Source: Rhodococcus sp. 4CII (GTDB lineage Bacteria; Actinomycetota; Actinomycetes; Mycobacteriales; Mycobacteriaceae). From it: a DNA stretch of 64,000 nt. How positions within the stretch are numbered: position 1 is the stretch's first letter; each line of letters begins with the position of its first letter. The notes under the pieces were generated by a model, which saw nothing but the letters and a program-made list of their open reading frames with translations, had not been told where the DNA came from and did not search any database. Location of the stretch: the NCBI RefSeq assembly GCF_014256275.1, contig NZ_JACCFE010000002.1:1550001-1614000 (forward strand), written 5' to 3'. This document shows, one piece after another, positions 15,759 to 24,709 of the stretch. The position numbers and the translations under genes are program-made.

Positions 15759-17462
15759 TTGACTACCCCGTCCGACTCGGCCGACACCATTCCAGCCGAG
15801 ACGGCGTCCGTCGCCACGGCCGCCTCGCCGGAGGGGAAATCCGAGAAGGGTGTCCGCGCCGAGGCGTCGCGTCGCCGCACGTTCGCCGTGATCTCGCATC
15901 CCGACGCCGGTAAGTCGACGCTGACGGAGGCTCTCGCACTCCACGCGAAGGTCATCTCCGAGGCGGGCGCGGTGCACGGCAAAGCCGGCCGCAAGTCGAC
16001 GGTGTCGGACTGGATGGAGATGGAGAAGGCCCGCGGCATCTCGGTCAGCTCCACGGCTCTGCAGTTCAACTACCGATCCACCGAGGCGTCGGCCGACGAG
16101 CCCGTCGACAACGTGATCAACCTGGTCGACACTCCCGGCCACTCCGACTTCTCGGAGGACACATATCGCGTTCTGACCGCGGTGGACGCCGCCGTCATGC
16201 TGATCGACGCCGCCAAGGGTCTCGAACCGCAGACGCTGAAGCTGTTCCAGGTGTGCCGCCACCGCGGAATCCCGGTGATCACCGTCATCAACAAGTGGGA
16301 CCGTCCCGGTCAGACGCCGCTCGAGCTTCTCGACGAGATCCAGGAACGCATCGGCCTCACCCCCACTCCCCTGTACTGGCCAGTGGGCATCGCCGGCGAC
16401 TTCAGGGGACTGTTGCGCCGCGGCGAGGACGGTGCCCCCCGCGAGTACATCCGGTTCACCCGCACGGCGGGCGGCGCGAAGATCGCCCCCGAAGAGGTCA
16501 TGGACGCCGACGCCGCCCTCGCGAAGGAGGGCTCCGAGTGGGAGACCGCCGCCGAGGAGAGTGAACTGCTGTCGGCCACCGGTCAGGACCACGACCAGGA
16601 GTTGTTCCTCGGCGGCCAGACGTCGCCGGTCATCTTCGCGTCGGCGATGCTCAACTTCGGTGTACGCCAGATCCTCGACACGCTGGTCGAGCTGGCACCG
16701 CCGCCACGCGCCCGGGACGACCTGGACGGCACCCCGCGCGAGGTCACCGACCCGTTCAGTGCGGTGGTCTTCAAGGTCCAGGCAGGTATGGACACCGCCC
16801 ACCGCGACCGGCTCGCGTTCATGCGCATCGTGTCGGGAGTGTTCGAGCGTGGCATGGTCGTCACCCACGCCCAGACCGGTAAGCCGTTCACGACGAAGTA
16901 CGCGCAGACCGTGTTCGGACGCGAACGTTCGACCGTCGAATCGGCGTACCCCGGCGACGTGGTGGGACTCGTGAACGCCACCGCCCTCGCCCCCGGCCAC
17001 ACCCTGTTCTTCGAGAAGAAGGTGGAGTTCCCGCCGATCCCGTCGTTCGCGCCCGAACACTTCTCGATCCTGCGCGCCGAGAGCGCCGGCAAGTACAAGC
17101 AGTTCCGGCGGGCCGTGGATCAACTCGACTCCGAGGGTGTCGTGCAGATCCTCCGCAACGACCTCCGCGGCGACGCCTCGCCTGTGATGGCCGCGGTCGG
17201 TCCGATGCAGTTCGAGGTGGTCGCCGCGCGGATGAAGGCCGAATTCAATGTCGAGGCCCGGATGGAACCGCTGGGCTACGCGTTGGCGCGGCGCACGGAC
17301 GCCGCGTCGGCCGACGAACTGAATCGTCAGCGCGGTGTCGAGGTGTTTACCCGTTCGGACGGCGTGATGCTGGCCCTCGTCAGCGACAAGTGGCGCCTGC
17401 AGTACATCCAGAAGGAACTGCCCGACCTCACGCTCGAACCCCTCGTCGCCGCCGCCGACTGA
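15759..17462 (+). CDS. prfC: Peptide chain release factor 3
   Basis: Translational GTPase that recycles RF1/RF2 from the ribosome. From the TTG start the product is 567 residues with a disordered N-terminal extension of about 38 residues rich in Ala, Ser, Thr and Glu. GTPase motifs: G1 SHPDAGKST (46-54), G3 DTPGHSDF, G4 NKWD. GAGAGG lies about 7 bases before the TTG; upstream in-frame codons overlap the promoter region of the divergent gene, so the longer frame is not preferred. Confidence 0.95.
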   Translation: MTTPSDSADTIPAETASVATAASPEGKSEKGVRAEASRRRTFAVISHPDAGKSTLTEALALHAKVISEAGAVHGKAGRKSTVSDWMEMEKARGISVSSTALQFNYRSTEASADEPVDNVINLVDTPGHSDFSEDTYRVLTAVDAAVMLIDAAKGLEPQTLKLFQVCRHRGIPVITVINKWDRPGQTPLELLDEIQERIGLTPTPLYWPVGIAGDFRGLLRRGEDGAPREYIRFTRTAGGAKIAPEEVMDADAALAKEGSEWETAAEESELLSATGQDHDQELFLGGQTSPVIFASAMLNFGVRQILDTLVELAPPPRARDDLDGTPREVTDPFSAVVFKVQAGMDTAHRDRLAFMRIVSGVFERGMVVTHAQTGKPFTTKYAQTVFGRERSTVESAYPGDVVGLVNATALAPGHTLFFEKKVEFPPIPSFAPEHFSILRAESAGKYKQFRRAVDQLDSEGVVQILRNDLRGDASPVMAAVGPMQFEVVAARMKAEFNVEARMEPLGYALARRTDAASADELNRQRGVEVFTRSDGVMLALVSDKWRLQYIQKELPDLTLEPLVAAAD

Positions 17463-17812
17463 TGCGCGGGTCGCCGCCCGGCCGGTGACCTGCCCCTAGT
17501 CGACGAGTCGTTCACCGGGGACCGTGGAGAACAGGTGCATGCGCTCTGCCGCATGGGGTGCGACAGTCGGCGCGAACGACGATGGGCTGCTTACGCCCGT
17601 GGATGTCGGCCCGGCCGTACACGTACGCGTCGGCGCGAGTTCCTCGACCACGTCGATGGTGACGTAACACGCATCGGCGTGGGCACGGAAATTACGGGCG
17701 GAAGGCGTTCGCTGACGCGACGGTTCCACGCTGCTGGTAACTTTCACTGCGAATCGAGCACACTGACGGGCTTTGCGCGGTACCCGTTCGGCTACGAGCA
17801 GGAAGCGACAGG
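17463..17812. other. Intergenic stretch without a convincing gene
   Basis: 350 bp between prfC and the next gene. A minus-strand frame (17496-17747, GTG start, 83 residues, ending MHLFSTVPGERLVD) has acceptable codon usage but no ribosome binding site and no recognisable domain. It may be a gene remnant. Confidence 0.4.
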
Positions 17813-18298
17813 ATGGAAAACGGCATTTCCGCGAACGGATCGGGCAGCAACGGCTCGGCGGCGGAGTCCCCGTTCGCCGAACCGGGCGCGGGCGGGCTGA
17901 CCGGCGGCAACGGCAAGTCCACCACCAGCTCCGCCGAGACGTTCACCTTCCCGCTGCCGACGCGCAGCTCGGGTTCGCACAGCACCGAGGAGCCGGTCGA
18001 CACGCCTCAGGCGACGGCGTCGCTGGAATCTCGTGGACGCACCGTCATGCGACGCAACGCGATGGGAGTGGCAGCCGTGCGAGTCGCGGGCCGTCTTGCA
18101 CACACCGAGCTGCTGGAGGAGCACCTCGCGTCGTCGAGCAGTCACTCCGCCGATCCCACCGTGGACGCCGACGAACTGCTGGCACTGCTCGGCGAGTACC
18201 TCGTCGCGGCCGGGTTCGAGCGCCCGGAGATCCACGCGAAGCTCAACGGCCAGTCGATCGTCGTCGACCTGCGCTCGCCCTCCGCGACCGCCCGCTGA
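17813..18298 (+). CDS. Hypothetical protein with low-complexity N-terminus
   Basis: 161 residues, function unknown. The first 70 residues are Gly/Ser/Ala/Glu-rich and probably disordered. The second half is ordered and helical (MGVAAVRVAGRLAHTELLEEHLASSSS, then VDADELLALLGEYLVAAGFERPEIHAKLNGQSIVVDLRSP). ACAGG precedes the ATG by 5 bases. No membrane segment. It is convergent with pdxH, 5 bp apart. Confidence 0.55.
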   Translation: MENGISANGSGSNGSAAESPFAEPGAGGLTGGNGKSTTSSAETFTFPLPTRSSGSHSTEEPVDTPQATASLESRGRTVMRRNAMGVAAVRVAGRLAHTELLEEHLASSSSHSADPTVDADELLALLGEYLVAAGFERPEIHAKLNGQSIVVDLRSPSATAR

Positions 18299-18303
18299 CC
18301 CGG

Positions 18304-18981
18304 CTACGGCCACAGCACCTCACGGATCCACCGTTCGGACACGCGGCGGTAGAGCTGGCGCACATGCCTGCGCCCGGCGTCCGCCTGCCAGAACTCGACG
18401 GTGCCGGGAACGAGGCACCATGCCCGCCACGTGTCCGACACGAAGTCGGGGTCGGCCTCGATGCGGGCCACCGCCGCCGCAACGGCCCGGTCGTACTCGG
18501 CGGGATCGTCCAGTACCTCGCTCTGGCGGCTCGCGGCAGCCACGGCCCGCGCGGTGATCGACCGTTCGCGGAAGTCACGGGCGGAGAGCGCCGGATCGCC
18601 CTCGACGACAGTTCCGCGGACCCGCACCTGCCGCCCCAGCTCCTTCCAGTAGAAGGTCAGCGCCGCAACGGCATTCGCTTCCAGATCGCGACCCTTCGGC
18701 GAACGGGTGTCGCCCGAGAACCAGAAGCCCTGCTCGGTGACGTCCTTGAGGAGCAGGAAACGGGCGTCCGGAATGCCCTCGGCATCGACAGTCGACAGTG
18801 CCGCGGCGTGCGGTTCCGGAACCCCGGCCGCCGCGGCCTGCGTCATCCAGTCGAGAAACAGCGCGCCGGGTGACTCCGGAAGCGTGCCGACGGGCGGAGT
18901 GGCGACTCCGCCGAGTGCGGGCAGGGCGCGAATCCACGCGCGGGTGTCCGGATACGACGAACGGTCGGGTGTTGTCGGCAT
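18304..18981 (-). CDS. pdxH: Pyridoxamine 5'-phosphate oxidase PdxH
   Basis: FMN enzyme that oxidises pyridoxine/pyridoxamine phosphate to PLP. 225 residues, usual length. PEPHAAALSTVDAEGIPDARFLLLKDV, FSGDTRSPKGRDLEANAVAALTFYWKELGRQVRVRG and SITARAVAAASRQSEVL cover the FMN and substrate sites. The C-terminal signature is slightly relaxed (VPGTVEFWQADAGRRHVRQLYRR; the usual form is RLHDR), so a related PNPOx-like oxidase is possible. Confidence 0.8.
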   Translation of the reverse strand: MPTTPDRSSYPDTRAWIRALPALGGVATPPVGTLPESPGALFLDWMTQAAAAGVPEPHAAALSTVDAEGIPDARFLLLKDVTEQGFWFSGDTRSPKGRDLEANAVAALTFYWKELGRQVRVRGTVVEGDPALSARDFRERSITARAVAAASRQSEVLDDPAEYDRAVAAAVARIEADPDFVSDTWRAWCLVPGTVEFWQADAGRRHVRQLYRRVSERWIREVLWP

Positions 18982-19008
18982 GTGCCGAGAGTAGCCGCGG
19001 CCTGACCG

Positions 19009-19422
19009 TCAGGCGGGCGCGGCCGGATCCGATGGCCCCACCAACAGCCAGCGATGGCCGAACGGGTCGATGAGGGTCGCGTTGCGGTGTCCGTGCCCCT
19101 CCGAGATCCACCGTTCCACCGTGCCGCCGGCGTCGCGGGCACCGACCAGAACCGCATCGGGATCGTCGACCGACAACATCAGGCTCACGGACGTCGCCCC
19201 GGATTCCGGCGCGGTCAGGCCCATCTCGGGAAACTCCTCCGCCAGGTAGATCATTCCGGTCGGCAACCGCAGTTCGGCATGGCCCACCCTGCCGTCGTCC
19301 ATGACGATCGGCTCCCCCACCACCTCGGCGCCGAACACCTTGGAATACCACGCGATGGCCTCGACGCCCCGCCGCACCGTCAGATACGGCAGCGCGCCGG
19401 GAACGGGGACGTCCGGAGACAT
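19009..19422 (-). CDS. VOC-superfamily (glyoxalase/PhnB-like) protein
   Basis: 137 residues with one vicinal-oxygen-chelate module: LPYLTVRRGVEAIAWYSKVFGAEVVGEPIVMDDGRVGHAELRLPTGMIYLAEEFPEMG then the second beta-alpha unit ending GHGHRNATLIDPFGHRWLLVGP. Resembles PhnB/YdcG-type proteins of unknown substrate. GGGAGGTGACG gives a good ribosome binding site directly before the ATG. Confidence 0.85.
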   Translation of the reverse strand: MSPDVPVPGALPYLTVRRGVEAIAWYSKVFGAEVVGEPIVMDDGRVGHAELRLPTGMIYLAEEFPEMGLTAPESGATSVSLMLSVDDPDAVLVGARDAGGTVERWISEGHGHRNATLIDPFGHRWLLVGPSDPAAPA

Positions 19423-19469
19423 CGTCACCTCCCAGTGGTCCGTGATGCGTCGGATCCCAGTGTGCTCTC

Positions 19470-19946
19470 TCAGGCGGACGCGGGAGGTTGCAACATCGCC
19501 CACTTGTTGGAAGTGAGCCGGAAACTCGGGAAATCGGAGAGCGCCGCCACCGATTCCCAGGTGCGTTCGTATCCGGTGTGCGTGATCCGCCAGTTCCCGT
19601 CGGGGCACAGGAGATAACGATCGTGGTAGTAGGCAGAGCCCCGTAACAGCATCCCGTCTTCGGGAATCAGTGTGGTGTCGGCGAGAAACCACACGCCGAC
19701 CGCGGTGTCACCGGTGACGGTGATCTCGGGCTGGCCGCACTGATGCTCCGTGATGACGTGGGTCCCGAGAGTGTTCTCGAGGAAGGACACGAATGAGTCA
19801 CGGGAGTCGAACGTGAGGTATTCGCTGTACGTCGCGGTGACGTCCGGGACCATCGTATCGGCAAACTCCACCCACGACTTCGTGTCGAGAGCACGTGAAT
19901 AACGGTGCTTGAGCTGCTCGATCTGTTTAATTGCTTCGAGATCCAT
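19470..19946 (-). CDS. SnoaL-like (NTF2-fold) protein
   Basis: 158 residues with the cone-shaped alpha+beta barrel pattern of SnoaL_4 / polyketide-cyclase-like or ring-hydroxylating-dioxygenase-beta-like proteins: MDLEAIKQIEQLKHRYSRALDTKSWVEFADTMVPDVTATYSEY at the N-terminus and GSAYYHDRYLLCPDGNWRITHTGYERTW at the C-terminus. AGGAGG lies 10 bases before the chosen ATG. Function unknown. Same strand as the VOC gene, 47 bp upstream, so the two may form an operon. Confidence 0.8.
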   Translation of the reverse strand: MDLEAIKQIEQLKHRYSRALDTKSWVEFADTMVPDVTATYSEYLTFDSRDSFVSFLENTLGTHVITEHQCGQPEITVTGDTAVGVWFLADTTLIPEDGMLLRGSAYYHDRYLLCPDGNWRITHTGYERTWESVAALSDFPSFRLTSNKWAMLQPPASA

Positions 19947-20353
19947 GAGCCCCGCCTCCTGTGCAGCGAACATGCAAGCCCTGGAGTGCAGATTAGTCGG
20001 AAAATCTGCCCGTTCGCCCTGGATTTCCCCGTTTTGCCCGGATCATGCATATTCAGGCCGTGATCCGGGACACGAAAAGGTTACGAAATGACTGCGTGGC
20101 CTGCGCTCCAGCACACTCACGGCCCCACATTAGGCAAGCCTCGCCTGCGAGCTCCCACTCCCGGCGCGAGCGGTGCGAGCCACACCTCCCAGACCCACGC
20201 GAATACCACTGCCTTGCTTGCTATTTCGTAATTTTCACCACCTCGGCCCCGCCTTCGGTCGGGCACTCCAGGCGGAATTGCTGCACCCCGGGTTCACAGG
20301 TAATTCGTCCCGCACTGTCGTGACGCTCACGTGGTCACGCGAGAGGGGTACCC
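19947..20353. other. Intergenic region between SnoaL-like gene and thiolase pseudogene
   Basis: About 400 bp without a gene on either strand. Its base composition is less GC-rich than the neighbours (several AT-rich patches such as ATTTCGTAATTTTC). It contains an IdeR/DtxR-like sequence at 20130-20148. It may carry divergent promoters or the remains of sequence lost with the thiolase. Confidence 0.5.
20130..20148. promoter_or_regulatory. Weak IdeR/DtxR-like iron box
   Basis: TTAGGCAAGCCTCGCCTGC matches the 19-bp iron-box consensus TTAGGTTAGSCTAACCTAA best in its left half (TTAGG..AGCCT), about 13 of 19 positions. Neither flanking gene is an obvious iron gene, so this is tentative. Confidence 0.25.
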
Positions 20354-21252
20354 ATGACCGATCCGACCCGCACACCGGTGATCGTCGGTGTCGGCGACCT
20401 CCGTTCCGGCAGGGCGGGCGACCCCGCCGGTCCGCGTGAACCCCTCGACCTGATCACGGACGCCGCGCGCGCCGCCGTCGCCGACAGCGGTTCGGCTGCA
20501 CTCGGCGCCCGGATCGACACCATCCGTGCGGTGAAGACCGTGAGCTGGACCTACGATGACCTCCCCGGACTGCTCGCAACCCGCCTGGCGCTGCCGGCTC
20601 CGCGATCGAGCACGTCCCCGATCGGCGGGCACTGGTCCGCCGCGCTCCTCGACCGCATCGGCGACGACATCGCGGCGGGACGGTCGTCGGCAGCGCTGCT
20701 CGTCGGCGGCGAGACGCAGGCGACCATGACGTCGCTGCGGAAGTCGGGTACCGATCCCGCGTCGCTGGGCTGGTCGCCCGCCCCGGGCGGCCCGCCCGCC
20801 CTCGATCCGGCGGATCTCGGAAGTCCCGCGATGCAGCGCGCGGGGCTCATCGTGCCCACCCGCGTGTATCCGCTGTTCGAGAACCGCTTCGCCCACGAGT
20901 CCGGCCTGAGCCCCGACGAGGCGCTGGCGGAGTCGGCGCGGATGTACTCGGCCTTCTCCGAACTGGCCGCGAAGAATCCGGCGTCGTGGATGTCCGAGGT
21001 TTACTCCGCGAGGAGATCGCCACGGTCGGCCCGGGCAACCGCATGGTGTGTGAGCCGTACCCGTTGACGCTCAATGCCATGCCGTTCGTCGATCAGGCCG
21101 CCGCCGTGCTGGTGTGCTCGCTGGCCGTCGCCCGGGAACACGGCGTCCCGGACCACCGCATCGTGTCCGTATGGGGCGGGTCAGGAGCCACCGATCCGGT
21201 GGATGTACTGAGCCGCAACGGTTTCGGAACGTCGAATGCTCTGACCGAGTGA
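20354..21252 (+). pseudogene. Frameshifted, C-terminally truncated thiolase-like acetyl-CoA acetyltransferase
   Basis: The first frame (from MTDPTRTPVIVGVGDLRSG) reads a lipid-transfer/thiolase-like protein to ...AKNPASWMSEVYSA, then runs into unrelated codons and a stop at 21067. The second frame, open from 20986, continues the family sequence (EEIATVGPGNRMVCEPYPLTLNAMPFVDQAAAVLVCSLAVAREHGVPDHRIVSVWGGSGATDPVDVL). The change fits loss of one base near 21005. The product then stops at TSNALTE after about 300 residues in total, whereas relatives are about 480-510, so roughly the last 180-200 residues are missing. It abuts the convergent ABC-F gene with 4 bp between stops. Confidence 0.8.
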
Positions 21253-21256
21253 GGTG

Positions 21257-23041
21257 CTAGTCCAGTTCGGCGGCCAGCTCCATCCACTGCTCCTCGGTGG
21301 CTTCCTTCTCCGCGACGACCTCTTTGAGCTCGGCGTCGAGCTTTTGCAGCTTGTCCGGATCGGTGGCCGCCTCGGCCAGCTTCTCGTGCAGCTTCCGTTC
21401 GCGATCGTCGAGCTTCGCCACGGCCCGCTCGAGACGCGACAGTTCCTTGCGGGCGACGCGCTCGGCGGCGCCGTCGCGCACCTGCTTGGGTGCGGACGCA
21501 CCGGAGGCCGTCGACGCGACCGACGGCGCGCCGGTGTCGACCATCGCCGCCCGGCGGCGCAGATAGTCCTCGATGCCCCCGGGCAGGTTGGTCAGTTTGC
21601 CGTCGCCGAACAGCGCCCACGTCGAATCACAGATGCGCTCGATGAGGTACCGGTCGTGACTGATGACCACCATGGTGCCCGCCCAGCCGTCGAGAATGTC
21701 CTCGAGCTGCTGCAACGTGTCGATGTCGAGGTCGTTGGTCGGCTCGTCGAGCAGCAGCACGTTCGGCTCCGACATCAGCACCCGCGTCAGCTGCAGCCGG
21801 CGCCGCTCACCACCGGACAGGTCGCCCACCGGCGTCCGCTGCCGGGCCGGCGTGAATCCCAGCCGTTCGGCGAGCTGCCCGGCCGACACCTCCTTGTCGC
21901 CCAACGTGATCCGCTCGGCGACGTCCTTGACGGCCTCGAGCACCCGCATGTTCGTCGGCAGGTCGTCGAGTTCCTGGCGCAGCCAGCCGATGTGCACGGT
22001 CTGACCCTGGACCCGCTTGCCCGACGCCGGGGCGATCTCCCCGGCGAGCGTGCGCAGAAGCGTCGTCTTGCCGGAGCCGTTGACGCCGACCAGGCCGACC
22101 CGCTCCCCCGGAGCCAACCGCCACGTGAGGTCGTCGACGAGCACCCGGCCGTCGGGGGTTTCCAGCCGCGCGTCCTCGAGTTCGATGACGACCTTGCCGA
22201 GCCGTCGCTGCGCGAACGACGCCAGCGCCACGTTGTCTCGGGGCGGGGGCACATCCGCGATCAGCGCCTCGGCGGCCTCGATCCGGTACTTCGGCTTGGA
22301 CGTGCGGGCGGGCGCGCCGCGACGCAACCAGGCCAGCTCCTTGCGAGCGAGGTTGCGACGACGTTCCTCGGACGCGTCGGCCTGCCGGGAACGCTCCGCC
22401 CGGGCGAACACCCAGTCGTTGTACCCGCCCTCGTAGCTTTCGACCCTGCCGCCCAACACTTCCCACGTGCGGTTGGCGACGGTGTCGAGGAACCAGCGAT
22501 CGTGCGTCACGACCACCAGCGCGCTGCGGCGGCCGACGAGGTGCTCCGCCAGCCACTGCACACCCTCGACGTCGAGGTGGTTGGTCGGCTCGTCGAGTAC
22601 CAGCAGATCGAGGTCCTGGACGAGCGCCGCGGCCAGCGCCACGCGGCGCCGCTCGCCGCCCGACAGCCCGTCCACCTTGGCCTCGAGACCCAGGTTGTCG
22701 ATGCCGATCCCGGCCAGGATCGACCGGATGCGGGCGTCGCCGGCCCATTCGTGGTCGGCCACACCCAGCGGTCCGAGCACCACGTCGCCGACGCTCGAGC
22801 CGGCAGGCAGGACGCCGCGCTGGGTCACGACCGCCATCCGCAGTCCGCCGACCCGGCTGACCCGTCCGGAGTCGGGCGCCTCCACTCCGGCGAGCACCTC
22901 GAGCATGGTGGTCTTGCCACCGCCGTTGAGGCCGACGACGCCGATGCGTTCGCCTTCCTGCACTCCGAGAGATACCGAATCGAGCAGCGGCTTGATGCCG
23001 AAGGACTTCGATACCTGCTCGAGATTGATCAGATTCGCCAT
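21257..23041 (-). CDS. ABC-F family ATPase (Uup/EttA-like)
   Basis: 594 residues with two ATP-binding cassettes and no membrane domain: Walker A GLNGGGKTT and GVNGSGKTT, signatures LSGGERRRVALA and LSGGERRRLQLT, Walker B LLVLDEPTNHLD and LLLDEPTNDLD, H-loops VVTHDR and VISHDR. A linker with basic residues lies between the cassettes, and a C-terminal coiled coil (KQVRDGAAERVARKELSRLERAVAKLDDRERKLHEKLAEAATDPDKLQ...) is typical of Uup-type proteins acting on ribosomes or nucleic acid. The ATG overlaps the ispE stop (TGATG). Confidence 0.95.
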   Translation of the reverse strand: MANLINLEQVSKSFGIKPLLDSVSLGVQEGERIGVVGLNGGGKTTMLEVLAGVEAPDSGRVSRVGGLRMAVVTQRGVLPAGSSVGDVVLGPLGVADHEWAGDARIRSILAGIGIDNLGLEAKVDGLSGGERRRVALAAALVQDLDLLVLDEPTNHLDVEGVQWLAEHLVGRRSALVVVTHDRWFLDTVANRTWEVLGGRVESYEGGYNDWVFARAERSRQADASEERRRNLARKELAWLRRGAPARTSKPKYRIEAAEALIADVPPPRDNVALASFAQRRLGKVVIELEDARLETPDGRVLVDDLTWRLAPGERVGLVGVNGSGKTTLLRTLAGEIAPASGKRVQGQTVHIGWLRQELDDLPTNMRVLEAVKDVAERITLGDKEVSAGQLAERLGFTPARQRTPVGDLSGGERRRLQLTRVLMSEPNVLLLDEPTNDLDIDTLQQLEDILDGWAGTMVVISHDRYLIERICDSTWALFGDGKLTNLPGGIEDYLRRRAAMVDTGAPSVASTASGASAPKQVRDGAAERVARKELSRLERAVAKLDDRERKLHEKLAEAATDPDKLQKLDAELKEVVAEKEATEEQWMELAAELD

Positions 23042-23976
23042 CAGTGCGATCCCTCCGCCGCGTCGTTGATTATTCGTGCGCCCGGCACGGGTCCGCTGGC
23101 GACCCGCACCGTGCGACACACCCCCGCACCAGCGAGTTCTGCGCTGACTTGGACCGCGGCATCCGCGTCAGCGCACAAGAAAGCACAGGTCGGGCCGGAC
23201 CCGGAGACGATCCCGGCCAGTGCGCCCGCCGAGACCCCGGCGCGCAGCGTCCGCCGCAGACCCGGGTTCAGGGACAGGGCGGCAGATTGCAGGTCGTTGC
23301 CCAGCAGCGGGGCGAGCGTCGCGGCGTCGCCCGTCGTGAGGGCGTGCATCAGTTCCTCGGCACCGCCGAGTCGCGGCGGATTTCCCTCGGCCCGCAGACG
23401 GTCCAGCTCCCGGAACACCGTCGGTGTGCTCAGTCCGCCCTTTGCGAGCGCGAGCACCCAGTGGAACGTGCTGCGGGACAGCACGGGCAGGAGTCGCTCG
23501 CCGCGCCCCGTCCCGAACGCGGTCCCGCCGTGGAGGGAGAAGGGGACGTCGCTGCCCAGCTTCGCGGCGAATCCGTCGAGTTGCTCCCGCGACAGGTCCA
23601 GCGCCCACAACGCGTTCAGCCCCACCAGCGTCGCCGCCGCGTCGGCGCTGCCGCCGGCCATCCCCCCGGCCACCGGGATCCCCTTCTCGATGGCGATCTC
23701 GACGTCCGGCCGGCGTCCCGATTCGGCGGCGAGCATCTCCGCGGCCTTCCACACCAGGTTGCCGCTGTCGGTCGGTACCACGCGGGCGTCTTCGCCGCGG
23801 ACCGTCACCGACAGCGTCTCCGCAGGAACCACCGACACGGTGTCGCTGAGCGAGAGCGCCTGGAACACCGTGTTCAGCTCGTGATAGCCGTCGCCACGCA
23901 GGTCCCCGACGGCCAGATGCAGATTGACCTTGGACGGGGCCCTGACGACAACGGGGCGGGGAACGACGGAAAGCAC
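23041..23976 (-). CDS. ispE: 4-diphosphocytidyl-2-C-methyl-D-erythritol kinase
   Basis: GHMP kinase of the MEP isoprenoid pathway, 311 residues. Motifs: substrate-binding APSKVNLHLAVGDLRGDGYHELNTVFQAL, ATP loop PVAGGMAGGSADAAATLVGLN, and SGSGPTCAFL near the C-terminus. GTG start without a strong ribosome binding site. In mycobacteria ispE directly follows ksgA; here ksgA is 7.3 kb upstream on the same strand with the urease cluster in between. Confidence 0.96.
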   Translation of the reverse strand: MLSVVPRPVVVRAPSKVNLHLAVGDLRGDGYHELNTVFQALSLSDTVSVVPAETLSVTVRGEDARVVPTDSGNLVWKAAEMLAAESGRRPDVEIAIEKGIPVAGGMAGGSADAAATLVGLNALWALDLSREQLDGFAAKLGSDVPFSLHGGTAFGTGRGERLLPVLSRSTFHWVLALAKGGLSTPTVFRELDRLRAEGNPPRLGGAEELMHALTTGDAATLAPLLGNDLQSAALSLNPGLRRTLRAGVSAGALAGIVSGSGPTCAFLCADADAAVQVSAELAGAGVCRTVRVASGPVPGARIINDAAEGSH

Positions 23977-24049
23977 AAGGGTAGAGCTTAGGCGCTCCCG
24001 GCACGGGTGCGGAAATGCGCACCATCACGCACTTTGCCGCTCACCTGCG

Positions 24050-24709
24050 TCACAGGTGTGGGCCCAGCCGCGTGGTGAGGCTGCCACCCCGTGCGAGGGG
24101 AAGACGGGTGCGCGCCGACCGGATGTCGCCCGCGACGTCCGCGGGCCGCGAGTCCGGATACCGCAGCGCACTCGTCACTGCCGCCGGGCCGTCCAGCACG
24201 TCGTGCGAGACCGTGCCGATCCCGAGTTCCAACTGGTGCCGGAGCAGGGGCACAGCGCCGAGATCGGCGTTCGTGATGCCCACCCAGCGTCCGGTCTCCT
24301 CCCCCGACCGGCCGATCTGCACCCTCTCACGCAGCAGCAGCGTGGACGATTCCGCGAGTGACACGGTCGTCTCCACACGATGCTCCGCGCCGCCCGAGAT
24401 CACCGTGGGTTCCAGTGCGCAGTCGAGCGCGGCGTCGTCCGCGACCTCCACCGACCAGCGCGCCGTGGACAGCGCGCAACCCCGGCCCGGCAAGGCGAGG
24501 GAGGCCGCAACGCTGCGCAGCGTCAGCCGGGCCCCCGGCAGCACCCGGACGGTGATGTCCCAGTGGTCGCCGCCGAGCGGGGTCGCAGCGGTGCCGATCA
24601 CGTGGACCGTGTCGCGTCCGGTGATCCGGGCGGCCAGTCCCCCGACCGCGGCGATCCGCGGACTGCGATCGGGCGACGCGACGATCGTCAGTTCGGTGCG
24701 CACCGTCAC
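24050..24709 (-). CDS. ureD: Urease accessory protein UreD
   Basis: 219-residue scaffold (UreD/UreH) that binds apo-urease together with UreF and UreG during nickel insertion. Divergent family; recognisable features are VIGTAATPLGGDHWDITVRVLPGARLTLRSVAASLALPG and ESSTLLLRERVQIGRSGE. The GTG start overlaps the ureG stop (GTGA), which fixes it in the operon; a GTG two codons in is the alternative. Confidence 0.85.
   Translation of the reverse strand: MTVRTELTIVASPDRSPRIAAVGGLAARITGRDTVHVIGTAATPLGGDHWDITVRVLPGARLTLRSVAASLALPGRGCALSTARWSVEVADDAALDCALEPTVISGGAEHRVETTVSLAESSTLLLRERVQIGRSGEETGRWVGITNADLGAVPLLRHQLELGIGTVSHDVLDGPAAVTSALRYPDSRPADVAGDIRSARTRLPLARGGSLTTRLGPHL

Noticed and set aside
17496..17747. 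83-residue minus-strand frame after prfC
   Set aside because: No ribosome binding site and no family match; listed only as intergenic content.
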